The translations under genes were made by a program, and so were the position numbers. From an uncultured Prevotella sp. (GTDB lineage: Bacteria; Bacteroidota; Bacteroidia; Bacteroidales; Bacteroidaceae), in NCBI GenBank assembly GCA_900557405.1, contig USSF01000025.1, positions 1 to 30,098 on the forward strand: 30,098 bases of DNA. Direction: 5' to 3'. Below are positions 23,239 through 30,098 of this stretch, piece after piece (within the stretch, counting starts at the first letter, position 1; each line of letters opens with the position of its first letter). The notes under the pieces are model-generated. The model saw only the letters and a list, made by a program, of their open reading frames with translations, made no database searches and had not been told where the DNA came from.

Positions 23239-24318
23239 TTGCGTAAGATTATACATATCGACATGGATGCCTTCTTTGCCTCAGTGGAACAGAGGGACAA
23301 TCCCGTTCTCCGTGGAAAGCCCATTGCAGTGGGATTCGACGGACCGCGCGGCGTGGTGTCCACTGCGAGCTACGAGGCGCGGCGCTTCGGCGTACACTCG
23401 GCCATGTCCATCGCCAAGGCCAAGCAGATGTGCCGTGACCTTATCATCGTGCCCAGCAGATTCGAGGTGTACAAGGATGTCTCCAAACAGATCCACGGCA
23501 TCTTCCACCGCTATACGGACATCATCGAACCGATTTCGCTCGACGAGGCTTTCCTTGATGTGACGGAGAACAAGAAAGGGATTGAACTCGCCGTGGACAT
23601 TGCCCGCGAAATCAAGGCGGCGATAAAGGAGGAGACCGACCTTACGGCGAGCGCCGGCGTGTCATACAACAAATTCCTCGCCAAGATTGCCTCTGACTAC
23701 CGCAAGCCCGACGGACTCTTCACCATCCATCCTGACCGCGCACTCGACTTCATCGCCAATCTGCCGATAGAGGATTTTTGGGGCGTCGGTCCGAAAACCC
23801 TGCAGACGATGCACAGAATCGGGATATTCAACGGCCGGCAGCTGCGCGAATGTTCGCTGAAGCATCTGACGGAGGTTTTCGGCAAGGCAGGCCCGATGTT
23901 CCACGATTTCGCCCGCGGCATCGACAACCGTCCCGTGGAGAGCATAAGGATAAGGAAATCCGTGGGATGCGAGCAGACTTTCCTTGAGGACCTGACTCTG
24001 AAATCCGCCGTCATAATAGAACTTTACCACACGGTGCAGGAACTCATCCGCCGTCTTGAGAAAAGCGGATTCCGCGGCAAGACACTCACGCTGAAAGTGA
24101 AATACGCCGACTTCACAAGCGTGACGCGCAGCATGACAGTCAACAGGATTCTTTCCACAAAAGACATCATCCTGCCGGTTGCCAAGAGACTGATGAACGA
24201 AGTGGACTTGACGGGAAAGGGTATCAGACTCATCGGACTGAGCGTATCAAACCCTCCGGAAGAAAGCAATACGCCGCAATGGGTGGAGGGCGAACTGGAT
24301 TTCAAACCCTGGGAATGA
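23239..24318 (+). CDS. dinB: DNA polymerase IV (DinB, Y family)
   Basis: Pol IV is an error-prone translesion polymerase. With the TTG start at 23239 the protein is 359 residues and begins (M)RKIIHIDMDAFFASVEQRDNP, identical in layout to other DinB N-termini. Catalytic carboxylates are Asp8 (HIDMDAF) and Asp102-Glu103 (ISLDEAF). The aromatic steric gate is Phe13. SAGVSYNKFLAKIASD, the GVGPKT helix-hairpin-helix and the little-finger domain (ending VSNPPEE) follow. I see no clear clamp-binding QLxLF motif at the C-terminus. The upstream ATG at 23149 lies before the promoter box. The gene is alone on the plus strand ahead of pyk, with its own -7 element. Confidence 0.95.
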   Translation: MRKIIHIDMDAFFASVEQRDNPVLRGKPIAVGFDGPRGVVSTASYEARRFGVHSAMSIAKAKQMCRDLIIVPSRFEVYKDVSKQIHGIFHRYTDIIEPISLDEAFLDVTENKKGIELAVDIAREIKAAIKEETDLTASAGVSYNKFLAKIASDYRKPDGLFTIHPDRALDFIANLPIEDFWGVGPKTLQTMHRIGIFNGRQLRECSLKHLTEVFGKAGPMFHDFARGIDNRPVESIRIRKSVGCEQTFLEDLTLKSAVIIELYHTVQELIRRLEKSGFRGKTLTLKVKYADFTSVTRSMTVNRILSTKDIILPVAKRLMNEVDLTGKGIRLIGLSVSNPPEESNTPQWVEGELDFKPWE

Positions 24319-24369
24319 CATACAGCAAATCTGAATAATGAAATCGTTTAAGTGGCTTTATATAAAATA

Positions 24370-24389
24370 ATTCGCGCAAGCAGGCGAAT
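24370..24389 (+). promoter_or_regulatory. Inverted repeat over the -33 region of the pyk promoter
   Basis: A 6-bp palindrome, ATTCGC (24370-24375) and GCGAAT (24384-24389) with an 8-nt spacer, lies just upstream of the -7 box at 24407 and covers the place where a -33 box would sit. It could be an operator. With only 6 bp this may be chance. Confidence 0.3.
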
Positions 24390-24406
24390 AATAGAAATTA
24401 GTTTCG

Positions 24407-24414
24407 TAAATTTG
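24407..24414 (+). promoter_or_regulatory. Promoter -7 box of pyruvate kinase (TAAATTTG)
   Basis: TAAATTTG fits TAnnTTTG, predicting a start near 24421 and a leader of about 28 nt. No clear -33 TTTG. Confidence 0.6.
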
Positions 24415-24448
24415 CACTCATAAAACAAAACAACTTATAAATATCCGT

Positions 24449-25891
24449 ATGAAACAAACTAAGATTGTTGCTTCGATCAGCGACCGCAGATGCGATGTAG
24501 ACTTCATCCGCCAGCTTTTCCAGGCAGGTATCAACGTGGTGAGAATGAACACCGCACACGCCACACCTGAGGGCATAAAAGAGATTATCAGAAACACAAG
24601 AAAGGTTTCCAAACACATAGGAATACTCATTGACACAAAGGGACCGGAGGTGCGCTCCACCGGCACCGACAATCCGATAGAATACAAGACAGGCGAAGTG
24701 GTGAAGATATGCGGCCACAACACCGAGGAGACTTCACACGACTGCATCAACGTTTCTTATCCTGACTTCGTCAACGACGTGAAAGTGGGCGACGACGTGC
24801 TCTTCGATGACGGAGAGCTCGACATGAAGGTAATGAAGAAAGAGGGCGACGCACTGATTGTGGAGGTGCAGAACGACGGTAAGCTGGGCTCAAAGAAGAG
24901 CGTCAACGTTCCTGGAGAGCACATCGACCTGCCTGCCCTCACGGCGAAGGACAAGGCAAACATCCTGCTTGCCATCGAGGAGGACATCGACTTCATCGCC
25001 CACTCGTTCGTGCGCAACAAGGAGGACGTGCTGGCAGTGCAGAAGATTCTCGACGAGCACAACAGCGAGATAAAGATAATCTCCAAGATAGAGAACCAGG
25101 AGGGCGTGGACAACATCGACGAGATCATCGAGGCTTCATACGGCATCATGATTGCGCGCGGCGACCTCGGCATCGAGGTGCCCATCGAGCGCATACCGGG
25201 CATCCAGCGCATGATAATCAAGAAATGTATCGAGGCCAAGAAGCCGGTTATCGTTGCCACACAGATGCTCCACACGATGATAAACAACCCGAGACCTACG
25301 CGTGCCGAGGTGACGGACATCGCCAACGCTATCTACTACCGCACCGACGCCCTGATGCTCAGCGGCGAAACAGCCTCGGGCAAATACCCCGTGGAGGCTG
25401 TTAAGACAATGGCGGCCATCGCCGAACAGGCCGAGAAGGACAAGATGCGCGAGAATGACATACCGGTGCCGTTGAGCGAAGACTGCAACGTAAGCGAATT
25501 CCTGGCCAAGCAGGCCATTGAATCCACAGAGCGTCTCGGCGTGCGCGGCATCATCACCGACAGTCTGCATGGACGCACGGCGCGCAACCTCGCCGCATTC
25601 CGCGGCCCTAACCCCGTGCTCGCCATCTGCGTGAGAGAGCGCGTACAGCGTCTCCTCGCCCTGAGCTACGGCGTCATCCCCGTATATCAGCACGAGAAGC
25701 TCCAGCCTCAGGACCAGTTCGTTGCTGCCCTGCGTATGCTCCGCCAGAAAGGCTACCTCAAGATGGAGGACAAGATAGCATACCTCAGCGGAAGCTTCGG
25801 AAGAGGCGGAGGCACCACGTTCCTTGAAATAGACAAGGTGGCAGACATCTTCACGAAAGACTACACCCTGCCAAACATGATAAGACCATAA
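24449..25891 (+). CDS. pyk: Pyruvate kinase
   Basis: Pyruvate kinase makes pyruvate and ATP from phosphoenolpyruvate and ADP, the last step of glycolysis. The 480-residue protein opens with KQTKIVASISDRRCD and GINVVRMNTAHAT, followed by LIDTKGPEVRST with the metal- and phosphate-binding residues. IISKIENQEGVDNIDEII carries the active-site Lys, and MIARGDLGIEVP the signature acidic residue. RAEVTDIANAIYYRTDALMLSGETASGKYP completes the barrel, and a C-terminal allosteric-type domain follows. The promoter is at 24407-24414 and an intrinsic terminator directly follows, so it looks monocistronic. All key motifs are present. Confidence 0.97.
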   Translation: MKQTKIVASISDRRCDVDFIRQLFQAGINVVRMNTAHATPEGIKEIIRNTRKVSKHIGILIDTKGPEVRSTGTDNPIEYKTGEVVKICGHNTEETSHDCINVSYPDFVNDVKVGDDVLFDDGELDMKVMKKEGDALIVEVQNDGKLGSKKSVNVPGEHIDLPALTAKDKANILLAIEEDIDFIAHSFVRNKEDVLAVQKILDEHNSEIKIISKIENQEGVDNIDEIIEASYGIMIARGDLGIEVPIERIPGIQRMIIKKCIEAKKPVIVATQMLHTMINNPRPTRAEVTDIANAIYYRTDALMLSGETASGKYPVEAVKTMAAIAEQAEKDKMRENDIPVPLSEDCNVSEFLAKQAIESTERLGVRGIITDSLHGRTARNLAAFRGPNPVLAICVRERVQRLLALSYGVIPVYQHEKLQPQDQFVAALRMLRQKGYLKMEDKIAYLSGSFGRGGGTTFLEIDKVADIFTKDYTLPNMIRP

Positions 25892-25905
25892 CAACGGATA
25901 AACGG

Positions 25906-25937
25906 GAACCGGCAATGGCAACGTTGCCGGTTCTTTT
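25906..25937 (+). terminator. Terminator of pyk
   Basis: A perfect 10-bp stem (25906-25915 GAACCGGCAA, 25924-25933 TTGCCGGTTC) with an 8-nt loop is followed by TTTTCAATTT. It starts 15 bp after the pyk stop, separating it from the fucosidase gene. Confidence 0.85.
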
Positions 25938-25964
25938 CAATTTAATGCTAACCATATTCATTCT

Positions 25965-27296
25965 ATGAAACACCTCATCATTTCAGCATTGCTCGCTTCT
26001 GCCACCCTTACGGGAAGCGCACAGAATCCGACGACAGACAATGCAACCCGCTACACACCTGCAGCGGAGAACCTGAAAGCGCGCCAGGACTTTTCCGACA
26101 GCCGCTTCGGCATCTTCCTCCACTGGGGACTCTACAGTATGTTCGCCCAGGGCGAATGGTATCTCAACTACGGTCCCGACAAGGACGAATACGCCAAGGC
26201 AGCCGATGCCTTCTACCCCCACTCCTTCGATGCCGCCAAATGGATTTCGGCAATCAAGGCGTCGGGCGCAAGATACATCTGCTTCACCACACGTCACCAC
26301 GAGGGATTCTCAATGTGGGACACGAAGCAGTCGGACTACAACATCATGCACACGCCATACGGCAAGGACATCGTAAGGCAGCTTGCCGACGAATGCCACA
26401 AGCAGGACGTGGGACTGCATCTGTATTACTCACATATCGACTGGACGCGCGAGGACTACCCTGCCGGACGCACCGGACTGACCACGGGCAAGGACCCGAA
26501 GAAGGCCGACTGGCCACACTACTACAAGTTCATGAACGCTCAGCTCACGGAACTTCTCACCCAATACGGCAAGGTGGACGGCATCTGGTTTGACGGATGG
26601 TGGGACCACGACGAGGACTCCATCCCCTTCAACTGGCAGCTGCCCGAGCAATACAGGCTCATCCACAGTCTGCAGCCAGCATGCATCATCGGCAACAACC
26701 ACCACCAGACCCCGTTTGAAGGCGAGGACATGCAGATGTTCGAGCGCGACATCCCGGGCGAAAACAAGAGCGGACTGTCCGGCCAGTCTATCAGTCAGCT
26801 GCCCCTTGAAACCTGTCAGACCATGAACGGCATGTGGGGCTATAAAATCAAGGACCAGAACTACAAGTCCACGAAAGACCTCATCCGTCTGCTTGTGCGC
26901 ACAGCGGCAAAGGGCGCCAACCTGCTGCTCAACATCGGCCCGCAGCCCAACGGCGAACTCCCCGCAACGGCCCTCGACCGTCTGAAAGGCATAGGCGAAT
27001 GGCTGAACGGCAAAGCCGGAGAGAGTATCTACGCCACTGTGAGCGGAGGCGTAACGGCCGGCGACAGCATCGTGACGACAATGGGCAAGGGCAGGAAGGC
27101 CCCGCTCTACATCCATGTGCTCACCGACAAGGCGATGCCGCAGATATCCCTCCCGCTGGAGAAGAAGCCCCGCCGCGCCACGAATCTTACTACCGGCAGC
27201 AGCGTGAAGATGCGCAAGAATGGTAAGGACGTGGTGTTCTCCCCCACTGACATGAAGGACAACGAGACGGACTATATTATTAAGGTGGAATTCTGA
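25965..27296 (+). CDS. Secreted alpha-L-fucosidase (GH29)
   Basis: This 443-residue glycoside hydrolase would remove alpha-linked L-fucose from glycans such as mucins or milk oligosaccharides. A signal peptide covers about 1-19 (ATLTGSAQ). The GH29 barrel shows RFGIFLHWGLYSMF (47-60), EWYLNYG (64-70), ARYICFTTRHHEGFSMWDT (102-120) and DGIWFDGWWD (205-214). Asp210 is the expected nucleophile. The acid/base is less certain, with Glu260 in MFERD a candidate. TAAKGANLLLNIGPQPNG (313-330) is typical. A small C-terminal beta domain (about 355-443) ends the protein. It lies 73 bp after pyk but behind its terminator, so it needs a promoter of its own, which I could not identify. Fucose specificity is inferred from the family. 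Confidence 0.93.
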   Translation: MKHLIISALLASATLTGSAQNPTTDNATRYTPAAENLKARQDFSDSRFGIFLHWGLYSMFAQGEWYLNYGPDKDEYAKAADAFYPHSFDAAKWISAIKASGARYICFTTRHHEGFSMWDTKQSDYNIMHTPYGKDIVRQLADECHKQDVGLHLYYSHIDWTREDYPAGRTGLTTGKDPKKADWPHYYKFMNAQLTELLTQYGKVDGIWFDGWWDHDEDSIPFNWQLPEQYRLIHSLQPACIIGNNHHQTPFEGEDMQMFERDIPGENKSGLSGQSISQLPLETCQTMNGMWGYKIKDQNYKSTKDLIRLLVRTAAKGANLLLNIGPQPNGELPATALDRLKGIGEWLNGKAGESIYATVSGGVTAGDSIVTTMGKGRKAPLYIHVLTDKAMPQISLPLEKKPRRATNLTTGSSVKMRKNGKDVVFSPTDMKDNETDYIIKVEF

Positions 27297-27340
27297 TAAA
27301 GTCCGGCCTATACTTCAAAGCAATTCATCCAATACCCAAC

Positions 27341-27389
27341 CAGCCCCCTCATCCGTCAATTACGAAACGGATGAGGGGGCTGTTATTTT
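27341..27389. terminator. Strong terminator between convergent fucosidase and M6 protease genes
   Basis: A perfect 16-bp stem (27341-27356 and 27367-27382, CAGCCCCCTCATCCGT / ACGGATGAGGGGGCTG) with a 10-nt loop is followed on the plus strand by TTATTTTC. It lies 44 bp past the fucosidase stop and 41 bp past the end of the opposing protease gene. The U tract serves the plus-strand transcript. The same stem may also stop the minus-strand transcript. Confidence 0.85.
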
Positions 27390-27423
27390 CTGCACAAGCC
27401 TCAGAGCCTGCTATTGTTCCTTA

Positions 27424-30024
27424 TCATTTCACTATGCGCATCACGCCGTCGCCGCTCTTCAGCAGATAGATGCCGCTCGCAAGAGGCGACTGGAGGAATC
27501 TGCCGTAGGTCATCTTGCCTACCGGCGAACCCGACACGGTGAACACCTCCACCTGGGTTCCGTCCGTCACGGTCAGACCGTTGATGCAAGAAGGAGTTGT
27601 CTGCAGCTCCACATCCTGCCATGCTGTCCATGAGGAAACGACATTGTTTGCCACTGTCTTAACGCGCCACTGGTATACCAGCGACGGCTCGAGATTCTCA
27701 AACCTGTACGTTGTCTCCGTCACTCCCGTGATGGTCTGCTTGCCCTTGATGCCCATTGCAAGCACCGGTTTCGGAGCCGACACGACACTCGCGAAGTCAT
27801 CCTCGGTGAACGCTCCGTCGTAGATGCCGATTGCCTCAACGTAGGCACGCTTCTTGGGATATATCTTCACCTTGTAATCACCGCCCGTAGGGTTGTCGAG
27901 CACTGCGGTTGCCATACTGCCGTTCATCGCGAACTGTGTGGTATTGATGACTTCGCCGCCGGCATCGAGCAACGCCACGTTCATCGTGGCCGGGTCTGCG
28001 CTATACGTCGTGGACTTGACCCTCACGGTTACGGACGAAGTGGAGACGTCGGCAACTGCCGGCGAGATGAGACAGCCCACCACCTTGCTGCTGCCAAGCT
28101 TTGCCTTGCCCTGACATTCAAAGACTTTCTGACCGGTCCAGCCTGTATGCTTCATCATATCGTCCAGCTCGTCGCTGATGTCCGTGTTGCTGTCTCCCTG
28201 CACGCCTTCGCCCCATCCCGAAAGGTCTTCGGTTATCTTCTCGGCTTCCTCCACCGTCGGGGAGTCTGTCTTCTGGCGAAGCTCCAGCGTGTATGACTCG
28301 GCGCCTTCCACAGCTGCCCAACCTGCCGTGAAGGAGTTGCCCGTCACTTCCTTGGTCTGCAGTTCCTGCGGAGCATCGAGATTGATGCCACCCATAAAGG
28401 CGAACGAGATGAGTCCGCCCGTTTCGGCTATGCCCGTCACCGGTTTGCCGAGATATTTCCTGCCGTCGCTGTTGATGTTGAAGAGCGCAGCCGCCGGGGT
28501 TGACGTGTCCGTAAGCTCCGTATTCTTCTTCTTTCCCGGATAGGTGTCGCCGTCGGTAGTCCTGTCCGTCAGACTGTTGTCCGCCGGAACAATCGTCAGA
28601 TGCTGGTATCTAGGATTGTCGTTCACACTGTTATTCTCCCATACTCCCTTGTCGTAATCCACGTGCAGCACGAGCATTCCGTGGGCAGGAATCTCAGTGT
28701 CCGTACCCGTCTTTTGGCGGTTTTCAAAGAGATAATACTCCGTAGGGGTCTTCTCGTTGTAAACCACATACGCCTCGGGCGAATCCGAGAGGGCTTTCAT
28801 GTCCGTCACCATGGTGGCCGACTTCAATTCCGTGGGCTGCAGCCATCCGCTCACCCATTTCTCGTATGAGTTGTATCCCACCGGTCTGTATCCGTCGCCG
28901 GCATACGAACCTGCATCCATCAGGTCCCATTCTCCCATTCCGAAACCTCCCGAATAGTCGGTGTCATAGAGGTCGGGCAGACCGAGACAGTGGCTGAACT
29001 CATGACAGGCCGTGCCGATGCCGTCCATCGTGGTGCCCTTATAGCCGGTCAGCTCGGACGAGCAACCGTAGGTATTTATCTTCACTCCGTCGAGCGACAG
29101 ATTATATCCCGCCGCCGTGAGTTCCCATTCATGCTGCCAGATAGTCTCCGGATATATGTTGCTCGCCGATGCCTCGCCGTAGCCGGCATAGATGAGATAC
29201 ACCTGGTCCACCTCGCCGTCGCCGTCCCAGTCATAGTCGGCGAAGTTCACCTTGGAGTCCACGAGCTTGCACGCCTCATAGACCATTCCGCCCGGGTCCT
29301 TGTCATTGCCGTACACATCGTTTCCGCCGTAATCCCTCATGTTCTTCGACACGGTGACCGGACCAACCACGTCAAATTCCAGGTCGAACAGTCCGTAGCT
29401 CTGCGCCTTGAAGTAGTCGTGCACCGAACCCGAATTGCCATTTCCCGAATATCCCTCCTGGTTGAAATAGTTGTTCCATTCCTCCTGCGTGTGAGCGGCT
29501 TGCATCGCCTTGTCCTTGAAGTTCACGAGGATGACGAGTCCCTTGCGCTTGCCGGTCACTCCGATGCCTTCGCCGCCCCAGGGACCTGCCATTTCCTTCT
29601 GCAGGGTGTTGCCCTGTGCCTTCATGGCACCGCGGTTCTTCAATCGGGAGATGCGGGCGGCATTGCGCTCCGCACTGCGCTGTTTGCCGAGAGAGCGCAC
29701 GGCCGACGCCTCCTTGTCGTATGTCCTGAGGAATGTCAGCTCCTGGCTTCCCCGCTGCTTGATGTCATGCGCCATCTGCTGCGTTGCCACGATGCGCCCG
29801 TCGGCATCGAGCGAGGCATAGCAATACGCTCCGCCCTCGGTCTTTACCAGCGGCATTCCGTCTTCTGTACAGATAAAATGGAAATTCTCATCACCACGCA
29901 CCATAATGGTTATCGTAGTGCCGTCAGGCTGCATCACCTGCATCTTCGTCGGTCTCGCCGGCACCGCCGAAACCGAAGCCGCTATCATCAGTGCGGCAGC
30001 AAAAGTAAATAATCTTTTCTTCAT
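27424..30024 (-). CDS. Secreted M6-family metalloprotease with Fn3-like domains and T9SS-like tail
   Basis: This 866-residue zinc protease has a signal peptide (about 1-20). It is followed by a propeptide-like region (about 25-140), including DGTTITIMVRGDENFHF, seen ahead of many M6 domains. The catalytic domain (about 150-480) has the zinc site HEFSHCLGLPD (341-351, with His341, Glu342, His345 and Asp351) and GMGEWDLMDAGS. A possible calcium loop is DYDWDGDGEVD (263-273). An Fn3-like domain (about 555-600), a jelly-roll/MAM-like region (about 605-745), a second Fn3-like domain (about 755-810) and a C-terminal tail (about 813-866, ending ASGIYLLKSGDGVMRIVK) resembling T9SS sorting domains follow. 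Its promoter box is at 30045-30052. Substrate unknown, and secretion by T9SS is inferred. Confidence 0.93.
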   Translation of the reverse strand: MKKRLFTFAAALMIAASVSAVPARPTKMQVMQPDGTTITIMVRGDENFHFICTEDGMPLVKTEGGAYCYASLDADGRIVATQQMAHDIKQRGSQELTFLRTYDKEASAVRSLGKQRSAERNAARISRLKNRGAMKAQGNTLQKEMAGPWGGEGIGVTGKRKGLVILVNFKDKAMQAAHTQEEWNNYFNQEGYSGNGNSGSVHDYFKAQSYGLFDLEFDVVGPVTVSKNMRDYGGNDVYGNDKDPGGMVYEACKLVDSKVNFADYDWDGDGEVDQVYLIYAGYGEASASNIYPETIWQHEWELTAAGYNLSLDGVKINTYGCSSELTGYKGTTMDGIGTACHEFSHCLGLPDLYDTDYSGGFGMGEWDLMDAGSYAGDGYRPVGYNSYEKWVSGWLQPTELKSATMVTDMKALSDSPEAYVVYNEKTPTEYYLFENRQKTGTDTEIPAHGMLVLHVDYDKGVWENNSVNDNPRYQHLTIVPADNSLTDRTTDGDTYPGKKKNTELTDTSTPAAALFNINSDGRKYLGKPVTGIAETGGLISFAFMGGINLDAPQELQTKEVTGNSFTAGWAAVEGAESYTLELRQKTDSPTVEEAEKITEDLSGWGEGVQGDSNTDISDELDDMMKHTGWTGQKVFECQGKAKLGSSKVVGCLISPAVADVSTSSVTVRVKSTTYSADPATMNVALLDAGGEVINTTQFAMNGSMATAVLDNPTGGDYKVKIYPKKRAYVEAIGIYDGAFTEDDFASVVSAPKPVLAMGIKGKQTITGVTETTYRFENLEPSLVYQWRVKTVANNVVSSWTAWQDVELQTTPSCINGLTVTDGTQVEVFTVSGSPVGKMTYGRFLQSPLASGIYLLKSGDGVMRIVK

Positions 30025-30044
30025 TCTTTTATGTTATTTGGCAA

Positions 30045-30052
30045 CAAATTTA
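30045..30052 (-). promoter_or_regulatory. Promoter -7 box of the M6 protease gene (TAAATTTG)
   Basis: The minus-strand TAAATTTG fits TAnnTTTG, predicting a start near 30038, about 14 nt before the ATG at 30024. The -33 region shows no clear TTTG. Confidence 0.55.
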
Positions 30053-30098
30053 GATAAAATTTCCGAATTATAAGCCAGTTGGGATAAAAAACAGAAAT

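Noticed and set aside
1..30098. Search for CRISPR arrays, tRNA or rRNA genes, insertion sequences, phage or toxin-antitoxin modules
   Set aside because: No regularly spaced repeats, no transposase or integrase motifs, and no tRNA-like cloverleaf stood out. The gene content is housekeeping and envelope.

Overview
The window is a stretch of chromosome from a Bacteroidales bacterium, most likely Prevotella or Segatella. The evidence is the LpxC-FabZ fusion, the repeated -7 promoter element TAnnTTTG found only in Bacteroidetes, a GldB-type lipoprotein, two secreted proteins with type IX secretion (T9SS)-like tails, an S9B dipeptidyl peptidase IV, and near absence of Shine-Dalgarno sequences. Coding is dense: I support 20 protein genes, 16 on the minus strand. 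I see no rRNA, tRNA, CRISPR array, insertion sequence, phage or plasmid gene. This is mainly core housekeeping and envelope DNA, not an accessory island.

Layout. 1-328 has no convincing gene and holds GC-rich palindromes and a strong terminator hairpin. 329-1756 (-) is a secreted protein built from two tandem copies of a ~195-residue domain plus a T9SS-like tail. 2035-3765 (-) is a Pif1-like helicase with a TTG start. 3872-6409 (-) is a bifunctional class A penicillin-binding protein. 6472-7386 (-) is miaA, separated by an intrinsic terminator from the lipid A operon lpxD - lpxC/fabZ - lpxA (10780 down to 7542, -). 10868-13072 (-) is dipeptidyl peptidase IV, divergent from a YhcC-type radical SAM protein (13268-14173, +). 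14272-15075 (-) is a GldB-like lipoprotein with a textbook promoter.

A second minus-strand series runs from 21575 down to 15289: sppA - lpxK - purine nucleoside phosphorylase - thiL - ThrE-like exporter. lpxK overlaps the phosphorylase gene by 116 bp. 21703-22935 (-) is a DUF4861 secreted protein. The plus strand then carries dinB (TTG start at 23239), pyruvate kinase and a GH29 alpha-L-fucosidase. The window closes with an 866-residue secreted M6 metalloprotease (27424-30024, -) that meets the fucosidase at a 16-bp-stem terminator.

Functional themes. The first acylation, deacetylation and second acylation steps of lipid A (LpxA, LpxC, LpxD) sit in one operon, and the later 4'-kinase LpxK lies in the other cluster, so the window holds four Raetz-pathway activities. 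Peptidoglycan synthesis (PBP1A), signal peptide removal (SppA), T9SS-related genes and several secreted hydrolases (DPP IV, M6 protease, fucosidase) fit a gut or oral Bacteroidales that feeds on peptides and host or dietary glycans. I did not find a clearly novel multi-gene system. The points most worth a second look are the Asp in the base-recognition position of the nucleoside phosphorylase, the lpxK/phosphorylase overlap, the terminator and ATG-rich repeat ahead of miaA, the leader hairpin of the radical SAM gene, and the duplicated secreted protein.
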